Origin: Geothrix sp.
GTDB taxonomy: Bacteria; Acidobacteriota; Holophagae; Holophagales; Holophagaceae
Length of the DNA stretch: 64,000 nucleotides
NCBI RefSeq assembly: GCF_020622065.1
Contig: NZ_JAHRYQ010000002.1
Coordinates: forward strand, 617,905-681,904
Reading direction: 5' to 3'
This document shows, in pieces, positions 53,082 through 62,546 of this stretch. A program made the translations under genes and the position numbers. A model generated the notes under the pieces. It did no database searches. It worked only from the letters and a program-made list of their open reading frames with translations, and was not told the DNA's origin. Positions within the stretch are counted from its first letter, which is position 1. Every line of letters starts with the position of its first letter.

Positions 53082-53645
53082 TTACATCGCGATCGTGCGG
53101 CGCGGCACGGAGGGGGTGGGGTCCTGGCTGATGGCTTCCTTGCCGTCGGTTTCGGCGTAGGTGTTCATCAGGTCCCACTTGCCGAACTTCATGGAGAGCC
53201 GGTCGTAGGCGGCCACTTCGTAGTCGTTGCGAAGCCAGATGGCATCCTTGGGACAGGCCTCCTCGCACATGCCGCAGTAGATGCAGCGGAGCATGTCGAT
53301 GCTGAACTTGGCCGGCCGCTTCTCCTCGAAGCCCTGGGTGTAGGTCAGGTCGCTGAATTCCTCGGCCTCGATGCTGATGCAGCGGGCGGGGCAGGCTTCC
53401 TGGCACATGAAGCAGGCCACGCACTTGATGGCGCCGTCCTCGAACCGCTTCAACTCATGGAGGCCTCGGTAGCCCGCGGGCATCTCCTTCTTCATGTCCG
53501 GGTACTGGATCGTGTAGCGCTTCGCGGTGGAGGTGAAGAGCTGCCGGAGAAAGTGCTGGAAGGTGATGCCCATGCCCTTCAGCACCGGCCACACATAGGT
53601 GCGGTCCAGCCAGCTCAGCTCGACCTTCTTGACCAGGACACCCAT
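53082..53645 (-). CDS. nuoI: NADH-quinone oxidoreductase subunit I (2x[4Fe-4S])
   Basis: 187 aa. C75xxC78xxC81xxxC85P and C121xxC124xxC127xxxC131P hold the two [4Fe-4S] clusters that pass electrons from the NADH arm toward quinone. N-terminal membrane-attached helices (QHFLRQLF). Confidence 0.96.
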   Translation of the reverse strand: MGVLVKKVELSWLDRTYVWPVLKGMGITFQHFLRQLFTSTAKRYTIQYPDMKKEMPAGYRGLHELKRFEDGAIKCVACFMCQEACPARCISIEAEEFSDLTYTQGFEEKRPAKFSIDMLRCIYCGMCEEACPKDAIWLRNDYEVAAYDRLSMKFGKWDLMNTYAETDGKEAISQDPTPSVPRRTIAM

Positions 53646-53655
53646 CGCGAACTCC

Positions 53656-54717
53656 TCAGTGTCCCTGGCTCATGCGCCAGGCGTGGAAGACCAGGTTGGC
53701 CATGGAGAGCGGCAGCATCACCTTCCACCCGAGATGCATGAGCTGGTCGTAGCGGAACCGCGGCAGCGTCCACCGGATCCAGACGAAGACCCAGGCGAAG
53801 AACAGCATCTTCAGCAGGAAGCTGGCGACGGACAGCATCACCGCCGGGTCCTTCACGAAGGGCACCTGCCAGCCGCCGAAGTAGAGGGTGGCGATGAGGG
53901 CCGAGGCCGTCATCAAGTGGCAGTACTCCGACAGGGCCAGCAGGCTGAACTTCATGCTGCCGTATTCGGTGTTGAAGCCCGCCACGATCTCGCTCTCGCC
54001 CTCGGCGAAGTCGAAGGGCAGGCGGTTGGTCTCGGCGAACATGCAGGTGAAGAACACGACGAAGCCCAGGGGCTGGCGGACGATGTTCCAGGCCCAGGGC
54101 AGATGGCCCTGGGAGGTGATGATGTCGGAGGGGTCGTAGCCGCCGGCGGTCATGAAGATGGTGACCACGGCCAGGCTCATGCCGATCTCGTAGCTGACCA
54201 TGGTCGCGGAGGCCCGCATGCCGCCGAGGATCGACCACTTGTTGTTGCTCGACCAGGCCGCCACCAGCACGCCATAGACCGCCATGCCGCCGATGGCCAG
54301 GGGATAGAGCATCCCCATGCCGTTGCCGGGATCCAGCAGCGCCATGTGGTAGGTCTGGCCGCCGCTCACGAAGCTGCGCCCGAAGGGGATCACGGCGAAG
54401 CCCATGAGGGCCGGCACGAAGGCCAGGAAGGGCGCCAGCCAGAAGAGGGCCTTGTTCGCGTCGTGGGGGACCAGATCCTCCTTGAAGAAGAACTTGATGC
54501 CATCTGCCACGGGCTGCGCGAGGCCGATGATCTTGATCTTCCCGAAGAGGGCCGCCCGGTTGGGACCGATGCGGTCCTGGATCATGGCCGCGCCTCGGCG
54601 CTCCACCCAGGTCCAGACGGCCGCCAGCGAAAAGACGCCACCGAAGACGATGACGAGTTTCGCCACCATCCAGGCGGTGGCAGGCGTGGTATGCAGCAGG
54701 CTCGCAAGCTTGTCCAT
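53656..54717 (-). CDS. nuoH: NADH-quinone oxidoreductase subunit H
   Basis: 353 aa. ERRGAAMIQDRIGPNRAALFGK and AETNRLPFDFAEGESEIVAGFNTEYGS are the quinone-site signatures. ATG at 54717 is the conserved start. First gene of the membrane module; nuoA-G are not in this window. Confidence 0.95.
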   Translation of the reverse strand: MDKLASLLHTTPATAWMVAKLVIVFGGVFSLAAVWTWVERRGAAMIQDRIGPNRAALFGKIKIIGLAQPVADGIKFFFKEDLVPHDANKALFWLAPFLAFVPALMGFAVIPFGRSFVSGGQTYHMALLDPGNGMGMLYPLAIGGMAVYGVLVAAWSSNNKWSILGGMRASATMVSYEIGMSLAVVTIFMTAGGYDPSDIITSQGHLPWAWNIVRQPLGFVVFFTCMFAETNRLPFDFAEGESEIVAGFNTEYGSMKFSLLALSEYCHLMTASALIATLYFGGWQVPFVKDPAVMLSVASFLLKMLFFAWVFVWIRWTLPRFRYDQLMHLGWKVMLPLSMANLVFHAWRMSQGH

Positions 54718-54941
54718 GGGCGGCTTCCCGGCAGGGCCACCCGCGGGGAGGCCCAACCCATCGAGCCTATCAGACCAACGCCCTTCCCGACACGGAGGGA
54801 AAGAACCCGGGCGGCGCCGATGCGACCTGGGTCACAGCCCCGGTCAAGGCCCGCGCTTGAGCCGCAGGTAAAAGAATCGGTGGTCCGGTTCTCCCGCAGC
54901 GGGGCCGCCTCAGGAAAATTCCAGGTGCAGCCTGCGATTTC

Positions 54942-56651
54942 TCAGCCTTTCGCCTCGATCTTGCTCCACGAATCCTTCAATCCCACGGTCCGGTTGAACA
55001 CGGGCGTGCCGGGCCGGCCGTCCGGGTCCACCGCGAAATAGCCCGTGCGCTCGAACTGGAACCGCTCGCCGGGACGGGCGTCCCGGAGGCTGGGTTCGAG
55101 GCGGGCATCGGTGAGCACCTCGAGGCTGGCCGGGTTCAAGAGGGCCTTCCAGTCCTGGCCCTCGGCCACATCCATGGGATCTTCCTGGGTGAAGAGGGGC
55201 TCGTAGAGCCTCACTTCGGCCTTCACGGCATGGGGCGCGCTCACCCAGTGCAGGGTGCCCTTCACCTTGCGGCCGTCGGGCGCGTTGCCGCCCTTGCTGG
55301 CGGCATCCCACTCGCAGCGCAGCTCCACCACATTCCCGGCGGCGTCCTTGACGACCTCGCGGCAGGTCACGAGGGCCGCTCCGCGAAGGCGCACCTCCGC
55401 GCCCGGGGCCAGGCGGAACCACCTCTTGGGGGCTTCCTCGCGGAAGTCGTCCTGGTCGATGAAGAGCTCCCGGGTGAAGGGCAGCCGGCGGGTCCCCATG
55501 GCCGGGTCATCCGGATGGTTGGCCACCTCGACCTCGAAGGCCTCAGCATCCGTCATGTTGGTGATGACCACCTTCAGGGGGCGCAGCACGGCCATGCGGC
55601 GGGGCGCCCGCTTCTCCTGGTCTTCCCGGATGCAGAACTCCAGCAGGCCCACGTCGGCCACCATGTCCCGCTTGGCCACGCCCACCCGCTCGGCGAAGGC
55701 CCGCACGGCCTCGGGCGTGTAGCCCCGGCGGCGCAGGCCGCAGATGGTGGGCATGCGGGGGTCGTCCCAGCCTCGGACCACGCCGTCCTGCACCAGCTGG
55801 AGGAGGCGGCGCTTGCTCATCACCGTGTAGGTGAGGTTCAGGCGCGCGAACTCGATCTGGCGCGGCAGGGGCCGCTGGAAGAACTTCCCTTCGACATCCT
55901 GCTCCAGGAACCACTCGTAGAGGGGCCGGTGGTCCTCGAACTCCAGGGTGCAGATGGAGTGGGTGATGGTCTCGAGGGCGTCCGACACGCCGTGGGCGTA
56001 GTCGTACATGGGGTAGATGCACCAGGTGTCGCCGGTGCGGTGGTGGTGGGCCCGGCGGATGCGGTACATGAGCGGGTCGCGCAGGTTCATGTTGCCGCTC
56101 GCCATGTCGATCTTGGCGCGCAGCACCTTCGAGCCGTCCGGGAACTCGCCCGCCTTCATGCGGCGGAAGAGGTCCAGGTTCTCCTCGGGGCTGCGGTCGC
56201 GGTACGGACTGGGCCGCCCCGGCACATGGAAGTTGCCGCGGTACTCACGGATCTCCGCCTCCGTCAGATCGCAGACATAGGCCCTGCCCTGCTGGATGAG
56301 GTACTCCGCGTAGTCATAGAGGAAGGGGAAGTAGTCCGAGGCGTAGTGTTCGCCCTTCCACTGGAAGCCCAGCCACTGGACATCCTCGCGGATGGAGTCC
56401 ACATATTCGACATCCTCCTTCACGGGGTTGGTGTCGTCGAAGCGCAGGTTGGTGGCGCCGCCGTAGGCCTTCGCCAGGCCGAAGTTCAGGCAGATGCTCT
56501 TGGCGTGGCCGATGTGCAGATAGCCGTTGGGCTCCGGCGGGAACCGCGTGAGCACCCGCCCCCCGTGCTTGCCCGAGGCGCGGTCGGCCTCGACGATCTC
56601 CTCGATGAAGTGGAGCTTCTTGGGTTCGGGAATCGGCAGGTCAGCGGACAT
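54942..56651 (-). CDS. glnS: Glutaminyl-tRNA synthetase
   Basis: 569 aa, class I synthetase. HIGH motif [17 protein letters not shown] as KMSKS, and the bacterial/eukaryotic GlnRS C-terminal anticodon barrel ([32 protein letters not shown]). Charges tRNA-Gln directly; its presence together with gltX argues that Gln-tRNA is not made solely through the GatCAB route. Confidence 0.96.
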   Translation of the reverse strand: MSADLPIPEPKKLHFIEEIVEADRASGKHGGRVLTRFPPEPNGYLHIGHAKSICLNFGLAKAYGGATNLRFDDTNPVKEDVEYVDSIREDVQWLGFQWKGEHYASDYFPFLYDYAEYLIQQGRAYVCDLTEAEIREYRGNFHVPGRPSPYRDRSPEENLDLFRRMKAGEFPDGSKVLRAKIDMASGNMNLRDPLMYRIRRAHHHRTGDTWCIYPMYDYAHGVSDALETITHSICTLEFEDHRPLYEWFLEQDVEGKFFQRPLPRQIEFARLNLTYTVMSKRRLLQLVQDGVVRGWDDPRMPTICGLRRRGYTPEAVRAFAERVGVAKRDMVADVGLLEFCIREDQEKRAPRRMAVLRPLKVVITNMTDAEAFEVEVANHPDDPAMGTRRLPFTRELFIDQDDFREEAPKRWFRLAPGAEVRLRGAALVTCREVVKDAAGNVVELRCEWDAASKGGNAPDGRKVKGTLHWVSAPHAVKAEVRLYEPLFTQEDPMDVAEGQDWKALLNPASLEVLTDARLEPSLRDARPGERFQFERTGYFAVDPDGRPGTPVFNRTVGLKDSWSKIEAKG

Positions 56652-56710
56652 CGGGGCTCACAGGATGCAAACCTCAAAGATACCCGCTGGCCGGCTCCCC
56701 CCGGTAATGG

Positions 56711-57529
56711 TCATCCCAGCCCCGCCGCCACCTGCGTCGCGCGCTCGATGCCGCGGGCCACGACGGAGCGGATGCGGCCGTCCTCCAGGACCATCAAACC
56801 GGCGATGGTGCAACCCGCGGGCGTGGTGACCTCATCCTTGAGGGCCGCAGGGTGCCGGCCGGTTTCCAGCACCATGGAGGCGGCCCCCAGCGTCATCTGG
56901 GCGGCCAGTTCCAGCGCCACGGCCCGGGGCAGGCCACACTGGACGCCGCCTTCGGCCAGGGACTCGAGGATCACGAACATGAAGGCCGGGCCGCTGGCGC
57001 TGAGACCCGTGACGGCGTCCATGTGCTTCTCGTCCAGGTCCATGACCCGGCCCAGGGGCTCGAACAGGGCCCGGGCCTGGGCCAACTGGCCCTCCGTGAC
57101 CCCCTGCCCCGCCGCCAGCACCGTCATGCCTCGGCGGATGGCGCAGGGGGTGTTGGGCATGGCCCGCACCAGGGGGGTGCCCTTGGGCGTGTGGGTGGCC
57201 AGGAAGTCCAGGGTCGTGCCCGCGGCGATGGAGACCACCAGAGGGCGATGGTCCAGGGCGCCGGCGGCGGTGAGGCCTGCCAGGAGGCCCTTCAGTTCCT
57301 TGGGTTTCACGCAGAGCAGCACCACCTCCGCCGCCTTGACCACCGCGGTGGCGTCCCCCGAAAGGGTGATGCCCAGGGCCTCGGCCCGGGCGCGGGCCGC
57401 TCCGACGGGGTGCCGGGTAGCGACCCGGATGCGCGCCGCGGGATAGCCGGAGGCCTCCACCAGGCCGGCGCTGATGGCCTGCCCCATGGTGCCGAAGCCC
57501 AGGATGGCCAGGTCGGGATGCATGTTCAT
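56711..57529 (-). CDS. proC: Pyrroline-5-carboxylate reductase
   Basis: 272 aa, last step of proline synthesis. N-terminal NAD(P) loop (LAILGFGTMGQAISAGL) and the C-terminal TVTGLSASGPAFMFVILESLAEG-type signature (GLSASGPAF ... GAASMVLETGRHPAALKDEVTTPAG). AAGGAGC eight bases upstream of ATG 57529. Preceded by a terminator/leader structure. Confidence 0.95.
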   Translation of the reverse strand: MNMHPDLAILGFGTMGQAISAGLVEASGYPAARIRVATRHPVGAARARAEALGITLSGDATAVVKAAEVVLLCVKPKELKGLLAGLTAAGALDHRPLVVSIAAGTTLDFLATHTPKGTPLVRAMPNTPCAIRRGMTVLAAGQGVTEGQLAQARALFEPLGRVMDLDEKHMDAVTGLSASGPAFMFVILESLAEGGVQCGLPRAVALELAAQMTLGAASMVLETGRHPAALKDEVTTPAGCTIAGLMVLEDGRIRSVVARGIERATQVAAGLG

Positions 57530-57543
57530 GGGCGCTCCTTAAA

Positions 57544-57570
57544 ACAAAAACCCCCGCGCAAGGGCGGGGG
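57544..57570 (-). terminator. Terminator-like hairpin directly before proC (attenuator)
   Basis: On the minus strand CCCCCGC ... GCGGGGG followed by TTTTTGTTTT, ending about 14 bases before the proC start and just before its AAGGAG. A terminator placed here only makes sense as a conditional stop. Confidence 0.75.
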
Positions 57571-57596
57571 AGGATGTCGGAACCCGGGTGACCGGG

Positions 57597-57668
57597 TCAG
57601 TGCCGCGTGCGTCTCCCCCCCGCACTTGAGGTGCTAGGGCGCGGGTCGACGACAGGACGGAGGATCAT
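57597..57668 (-). CDS. Candidate leader peptide of proC (23 aa)
   Basis: Short ORF MILRPVVDPRPSTSSAGG... with three proline codons at residues 5, 9 and 11 and stop at 57597-57599. It lies directly upstream of alternative hairpins (ACCCGGTCACCCGGGT near 57580-57595) and the proC terminator. TATGCT (57677-57682) could be the -10 of a promoter. This fits a classic ribosome-stalling attenuator, but the low number of prolines leaves doubt. Confidence 0.45.
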   Translation of the reverse strand: MILRPVVDPRPSTSSAGGRRTRH

Positions 57669-57730
57669 GGCACCCAGCATAGCCGGGCCTGGGGCCGAGT
57701 GGGAGATTTCAGGCGACCGGAAAGCTCCGG

Positions 57731-58075
57731 CTACTGGTCTCGCCCCTGCCCCAGGGTCCACCAGGCGCAGTCGTCCAGGGGGGAGACCACGAAGCCCTGC
57801 CGCATCGCGGAGATGCGCTGGAACTGCGTGCAGGTGGGGGAGTGGAAGCCCGTCGTGATCTCGCTGGGACCCGAGCGCACGCCGAAGAAGAAGTCGGACT
57901 GCTCCAGCCCCAGGCGGAGCACCGTCTCCTGGAGGGCGGTCCGGTGGTCCATCCCGTCCGGGATGCCCTGGATCACCTGGACCGTCTCGCCGGCAACGAT
58001 CGTGGGGGCATAGACAGCGGCGCCCTGGTCCTCCAGCACCGCGAGCGTGAGGTGGGTGAATTCCTCCAGGTCCAT
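57731..58075 (-). CDS. Hypothetical protein overlapping the gltX stop
   Basis: 114 aa, ATG at 58075-58073 overlapping the TGA of gltX, so translationally coupled. No signal peptide or membrane segment. I recognise no family; it contains the motif SDFFFGVRSGPSEITTGF. It is the only protein between gltX and proC and may serve tRNA or amino acid metabolism, but that is a guess. Confidence 0.7.
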   Translation of the reverse strand: MDLEEFTHLTLAVLEDQGAAVYAPTIVAGETVQVIQGIPDGMDHRTALQETVLRLGLEQSDFFFGVRSGPSEITTGFHSPTCTQFQRISAMRQGFVVSPLDDCAWWTLGQGRDQ

Positions 58076-59547
58076 CAGAGCCACCGCTCCAGCCGCGCCA
58101 CCACCTCGTCGCGGCCCACGAGCATGAGCGTGTCGAAGATGCCCGGGCTGACGGGCTTGCCACAGAGGGCCACGCGGAGGGCCTGGGCCAGATCCTTGGT
58201 CTTGAGGCCGTGCCTGGCCAGGATGGCGTCGATGCCCGCCTGCAGGGCGTCGTGGCCATAATCCGTCAGCGCGCAGACCTCAGCCAAGGCCGGCTTGATG
58301 GCCGGCGTCATGAACTTCTCCACGGCCTTCTCGTCGAAGGTGGTGGGGCGCTCGAAGGCGAAGCGCAGGGCCTCGGCCATGTCGGTCAGGGACTTGCCCT
58401 TCTGGGTGGACTGGATGGCCTGGGCCCGCCAGGCTTCTGGCTTTTGGTCCCACATCGCGGGCACGAAGGGCCGGAGGTGGGGCTCCAGTTCCTGCCAGGA
58501 GGCCCGCTGGATGAGCTTCTGGTTCAGCCACTGCAGCTTGTCCATGTCGAAGCGGGCAGCGCTCTTCTGGCAGTCCGCCAGGTCGAAGAGCTGGATCATC
58601 TGCTCGTCCGTGAGCAGTTCCTCCTCGGCGCTCTCGACGGCCTTGCCGTCGATCTTGGGGGTCCAGGAGAGCCGCGCCAGGGCCAGGCGTACGGCAGAGG
58701 GCAGCAGGCCCATGGCCTGGTACTCCGTGATGCTGGTGGCGCCGTGACGCTTGCTCAGCTTCGCGCCGTCGGCGCCCAGGATCATGGGCACATGGGCGAA
58801 GGCCGGCAGCTCATAGCCCAGGGCCTCGAAGAGCGGGATCTGCTTGGGCGTGTTGTTCAGGTGATCGTCGCCGCGGATCACATGGGTGACTTCCATGTGG
58901 GTGTCGTCCACCACCACGCAGAAGTTGTAGGTGGGCACGCCGATCTCGCCGGGCCCCTCCCCGGTGCGGGCGATGATCCAGTCATCCAGGCTGTCCGCGG
59001 GGAAGTGGGTCTCGCCCTTGATGAGATCGGGTACCACGATGTCGCCGCTCCTGGGCATGCGGAAGCGGATGGCGGCCGGCTGGCTGGCGTCGTGACCCGC
59101 CTCGGCGCAGCCCTTCCCGGCGTCCAGCCCGCGGTTGTACTGAAAGACCTTGCCGGCGGCCTCCACCGCCTTGCGCCGCTCGTCCAGCGCCTCCCGCGAG
59201 CAGCGGCAACGGTAGGCCAGCCCCTTGTCCAGCAGTTCCTGGATCTTCCCCCGGTAGAGGTCCATGCGCTGCATCTGGCGATAGGGGCCGTGGGGACCCT
59301 TCCATTGGCTGGGATCCCCCACCACCGGACCCTCGTCCCAGGTCAACCCGCACCAGGCCATGCCCTCTTCGATGATGCGGATGTTGTCGTCCGTGCTGCG
59401 GGAGAGATCCGTATCTTCGATGCGCAGGATGAAGCGACCACCGTGCCTGCGGGCGAACAGCCAGCAGAACAGCGCCGTGCGCACCCCGCCGATGTGGAGC
59501 ATGCCGGTGGGGGAGGGGGCAAAGCGGGTGACGACCTGACGGGACAT
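58075..59547 (-). CDS. gltX: Glutamyl-tRNA synthetase
   Basis: 490 aa. HIGH motif LHIGG at 17-21, LSKRHGATSI as KMSKS, zinc-like CGLTW and the RCRCSRE region. Charges tRNA-Glu. Starts at ATG 59547. Confidence 0.96.
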   Translation of the reverse strand: MSRQVVTRFAPSPTGMLHIGGVRTALFCWLFARRHGGRFILRIEDTDLSRSTDDNIRIIEEGMAWCGLTWDEGPVVGDPSQWKGPHGPYRQMQRMDLYRGKIQELLDKGLAYRCRCSREALDERRKAVEAAGKVFQYNRGLDAGKGCAEAGHDASQPAAIRFRMPRSGDIVVPDLIKGETHFPADSLDDWIIARTGEGPGEIGVPTYNFCVVVDDTHMEVTHVIRGDDHLNNTPKQIPLFEALGYELPAFAHVPMILGADGAKLSKRHGATSITEYQAMGLLPSAVRLALARLSWTPKIDGKAVESAEEELLTDEQMIQLFDLADCQKSAARFDMDKLQWLNQKLIQRASWQELEPHLRPFVPAMWDQKPEAWRAQAIQSTQKGKSLTDMAEALRFAFERPTTFDEKAVEKFMTPAIKPALAEVCALTDYGHDALQAGIDAILARHGLKTKDLAQALRVALCGKPVSPGIFDTLMLVGRDEVVARLERWL

Positions 59548-59587
59548 GGGGAGCCTCTGAATCCAAAGCTCCAGTGTGCCCGAATCG

Positions 59588-59657
59588 GTCCTCGGTCTTC
59601 AGTCCTCAGTCTTCAGTCTTCAGGCCCGGCCCCGCTCCAGTTCACAAGACCGAGGAC
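59588..59657. repeat. Inverted repeat and short tandem repeats between gltX and mglA
   Basis: GTCCTCGGTCTT (59588-59599) and AAGACCGAGGAC (59646-59657) form a perfect 12-bp inverted repeat. Between them CAGTCTTCAGTCTTCAG-like octamers repeat. Possible terminator remnant or a simple repeat expansion. Confidence 0.7.
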
Positions 59658-59664
59658 TCAAGGC

Positions 59665-60540
59665 TCACTTGATGTACAGCTTCAGCTTGATCTCGACGGG
59701 GTTTTCCCCGTTGAAGAGGCTGCGATCCAGGACCACCGGGACCTCGACCACGCTGCTGTGCGGCATGTGGATCGGGGCGGCGACATGGGGGGCAGAGCTG
59801 GCTTCTGCGGGGATCTCCTCGATCTCCTCCAGCAGCTCACCCGCGGACAGCTCCTCGACCTCCAGGGGCTTCGTGGAGTCCGCCGCCGGCGAGGGAGGCG
59901 GCGGGGGAGTGGCGCCCGCGAGGATCGGGGGGGGCTCTTCGACCACGCCGCCGCCGTATTTGTCGGCCAGGCTCTTCAGCACCAGCCGGGCCACGCCCGT
60001 GAGGGTCTCCTTGACCCCTTCGCCCCGCATGGCACAGGCCTCGAAGGTGGGCGCCCCGAAGAGGTTGATCTCCCGGTCCAGCGTCTCCACGGGCAGGGCG
60101 TTCGGCGTATCCCGCTTGTTCCACTGGATGACATGGGGGATCTTCGACAGATCGGCGCCCTGGTCCTTGAGGTTGACGATGAGGTTCTGGAAGCTCTCTT
60201 TGTTGCTTTCCAGGGCCGGGGCCTGAGAGTCCGCCACGAAGACCACCGCATCGGCGCCCCGCAGCACCAGCTTGCGGGTGGCGTCGTAGAAGACCTGGCC
60301 AGGCACGGTGTAGAGCTGGACCCGGGTCTTCATGCCCCGGATGGTGCCGAGGTCGATGGGCAGGAAATCGAAGAACAGCGTGCGATCCGTCTGGGTGGCC
60401 AGGGACAGCATCTTGCCGCGCCCCTCGCCGGGCAGGGTGTCGTAGACATGCTGGAGATTGGTGGTCTTCCCGCACAGGCCGGGGCCGTAGTAGACGATCT
60501 TGGCCGTCAACTCCTTCGTGGCCGCATTGAAAAGCACCAT
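59665..60540 (-). CDS. mglA: MglA-like small GTPase with a proline-rich C-terminal extension
   Basis: 291 aa. P-loop GPGLCGKTTNL (19-29), switch II DLGTIRG, and NKRD (141-144), the usual MglA order; MglA of Myxococcus is about 195 aa. Residues from about 205 form a Pro-rich linker, an acidic stretch (VEELSAGELLEEIEEI), and a short beta-like end. Such GTPases drive polarity, motility or pilus switching. A MglB partner is not visible in the window. Confidence 0.92.
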   Translation of the reverse strand: MVLFNAATKELTAKIVYYGPGLCGKTTNLQHVYDTLPGEGRGKMLSLATQTDRTLFFDFLPIDLGTIRGMKTRVQLYTVPGQVFYDATRKLVLRGADAVVFVADSQAPALESNKESFQNLIVNLKDQGADLSKIPHVIQWNKRDTPNALPVETLDREINLFGAPTFEACAMRGEGVKETLTGVARLVLKSLADKYGGGVVEEPPPILAGATPPPPPSPAADSTKPLEVEELSAGELLEEIEEIPAEASSAPHVAAPIHMPHSSVVEVPVVLDRSLFNGENPVEIKLKLYIK

Positions 60541-60681
60541 GCCTGCACCTTCGCGATCTCCGGGGAAGATTGGCGGGTCTGCGGAACCCCGTCAAGAAAG
60601 AACCGAGATTCCGGTTCGAGGCCCCGTCCTCCCCACGGGTGCGCTACACTTCCGGCCATCCCACCATCCCCGAGGGTTTCT

Positions 60682-61674
60682 ATGGCCAAGCTGCTGGTGC
60701 ACGAAAGCGCGGGCATCCGAGAGTTCGAGATCGTGGACGAGGAAGTCCACATGGGGCGCGAGCTGGACAACACGCTGCGTCTTCCCGACCCGAGCATCAG
60801 CCGCCACCACTGCGTGATCCGGAAGGTGGGCGGCGGCTACGAAGTCCAGGACCTCCAGAGCAGCAACGGAGTCCTGGTCAACGGAAACCGCGTCCAGTCC
60901 TCTCCGCTGCGGGATGGAGACCGCGTCACCCTGGGCCAGGTCCAGCTCACCTTCCAGGACCCGCGGCCCGAAGGCGCCACCGTGGCCATCCACCGGGACG
61001 AGGTTCCGGCCGCCCCCACCGGCACCGTGCGCATGTCCGCCGACGAGCTGGCGGCCATCCACACCGGCAAGCCGCCCGCCGGTGATCCGGCGCCGAAGGG
61101 CCCTGCCTCGGACCAGATCATCACCGGCCCCATCCCCAATGCGCCCAAGGGCATCCCCCCAGTGGCGCCGCCGCCCGCCCCCAGGCCCGTCTCGCACACT
61201 GGCCAACCCGCCGGCCCGGCCGAACAGTCCTTCCTGGGCTCGCTCCTGCCGGCCATCCCCGACGATGCCGTGCCCACAGGCGAACGGGGCGATCTGGTCA
61301 CGCGCCTGCTGGCGGTGCTCATCGATGTGGTCCCGGCGATCCTCCTCTCCATCGCCTTCACGATCCTGGGCATCGTGCCCTATGTGGGCTGCATCCTGCT
61401 GCCCCTCAACATCGTCGCCCAGCTCGCCTACTACTGGTTCTTCGTGCCCTGGTGCGTGTCGAAGTACGGCGCCAGCATCGGCAAGAAGGTCATGAAGCTG
61501 CGGGTGGTGCCCGAAGGCAACCCCCAGGGTCGCCTCGACCTGGGCCCCGCGATCCTGCGCCAGATCGGCAACATCCTCGCCCTGAACCTCATCGTGCTGG
61601 CCGTCAAGGGCGACGAGCGCACCAGCCTCAGCGACATGCTCGCGAAATCGGAAGTCCTGAAAGTGGACCGCTGA
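60682..61674 (+). CDS. FHA-domain and RDD-domain membrane protein
   Basis: 330 aa. FHA domain 1-95 (GRELDNTLRLPDPSISRHHCVIR), a Pro/Ala-rich linker (about 115-190), and an RDD domain with three helices (about 205-320). FHA binds phospho-Thr; RDD is a membrane module of unclear transport function. Starts 141 bp from mglA in divergent orientation. dcd follows two bases later. Confidence 0.9.
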   Translation: MAKLLVHESAGIREFEIVDEEVHMGRELDNTLRLPDPSISRHHCVIRKVGGGYEVQDLQSSNGVLVNGNRVQSSPLRDGDRVTLGQVQLTFQDPRPEGATVAIHRDEVPAAPTGTVRMSADELAAIHTGKPPAGDPAPKGPASDQIITGPIPNAPKGIPPVAPPPAPRPVSHTGQPAGPAEQSFLGSLLPAIPDDAVPTGERGDLVTRLLAVLIDVVPAILLSIAFTILGIVPYVGCILLPLNIVAQLAYYWFFVPWCVSKYGASIGKKVMKLRVVPEGNPQGRLDLGPAILRQIGNILALNLIVLAVKGDERTSLSDMLAKSEVLKVDR

Positions 61675-61676
61675 CG

Positions 61677-62204
61677 GTGATCCTCACCGGCCGTCAGATC
61701 CTCGAGGCCCGGGCCCAGGGCCGGATCCGCATCGATCCCTGGCGCGACGACCAGCTGAACCCGAACAGCTACAACCTGCGCCTGGGCGAGGATCTGGCCG
61801 TCTACACCGACACTGAGCTCGACATGGCCAAGCCCAACGGCATCGAGTTCCTGAAGATCCCCGCCGAGGGCCTCCTGCTGAAGCCGGGGACGCTCTACCT
61901 GGGGCGCACCCTGGAATACACGGAGACCCACGGCATGGTGCCCATGCTCGAGGGCCGCAGCAGCGTGGGCCGGCTGGGCCTCTTCGTCCATGTCACGGCT
62001 GGTTTCGGCGACATCGGCTTCTGCGGCTTCTGGACCCTGGAAATCAGCTGCATCCAGCCCGTGCGGATCTACGCGGGCGTGGGCATCTGCCAGATCTTCT
62101 ACCACACCGTCAGCGGCGACTACGACAGCTACGACTCGGGCAAATACCAGCGCAATTCGGGCATCCAGCCGTCCATGCTGTGGAAGGATTTCATCAAAGA
62201 GTAG
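61677..62204 (+). CDS. dcd: dCTP deaminase
   Basis: 175 aa, dUTPase fold. LNPNSYNLRLGEDL, EGRSSVGRLGLFVHVTAGFGDIGFCGFWTLE (catalytic Glu122 and the S-S-x-G-R phosphate loop) and a C-terminal segment. Converts dCTP to dUTP for thymidylate supply; the bifunctional dCTP deaminase/dUTPase branch is possible. GTG start at 61677 two bases after the previous stop, so translationally coupled. Confidence 0.92.
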   Translation: MILTGRQILEARAQGRIRIDPWRDDQLNPNSYNLRLGEDLAVYTDTELDMAKPNGIEFLKIPAEGLLLKPGTLYLGRTLEYTETHGMVPMLEGRSSVGRLGLFVHVTAGFGDIGFCGFWTLEISCIQPVRIYAGVGICQIFYHTVSGDYDSYDSGKYQRNSGIQPSMLWKDFIKE

Positions 62205-62259
62205 TGGCGGCATGAAATCGATCGCATAGAATCACCTCAACCCAACCTCGAGGTGATTC

Positions 62260-62532
62260 ATGCCGATTCCGGCCGCGCTTCCTTTACTCGGGCTCCTGCA
62301 GCCCCACACCAATGATGCCGCCCTGGCGGGTCTGGCCGCCGCCGGCTGCATGGTCTGGCTCGTGGTCCTCCTCGCGATGGTGATCTTCCCCATCTTCTGC
62401 TTCTGGCGCATCTTCCAGAAGGCCGGCTACAACGGCGCCATGGCCCTGCTCTGCCTCATCCCGGGCATCGGCATGATCATCGTCCTGTGCATCCTGGCCT
62501 TCGGAACCTGGCCCGCCGGCCAGAGGAACTGA
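62260..62532 (+). CDS. Small DUF5684-like membrane protein
   Basis: 90 aa, two helices (about 22-48 and 60-80) with RIFQKAGYNGAMALLCLIPGIGMI between them. The KAGYxGW-like turn recurs in small inner-membrane proteins of this kind. Function unknown. Confidence 0.8.
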   Translation: MPIPAALPLLGLLQPHTNDAALAGLAAAGCMVWLVVLLAMVIFPIFCFWRIFQKAGYNGAMALLCLIPGIGMIIVLCILAFGTWPAGQRN

Positions 62533-62546
62533 CCGCACTCAAGGCG

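Noticed and set aside
54718-54941. Regulatory element between nuoH and glnS
   Set aside because: I see no recognisable riboswitch, terminator or ORF in these 224 bp.
58210-61674. Full 1154-aa plus-strand ORF
   Set aside because: Only the last 330 residues (from 60682) are real; the first part is antisense of gltX and mglA.
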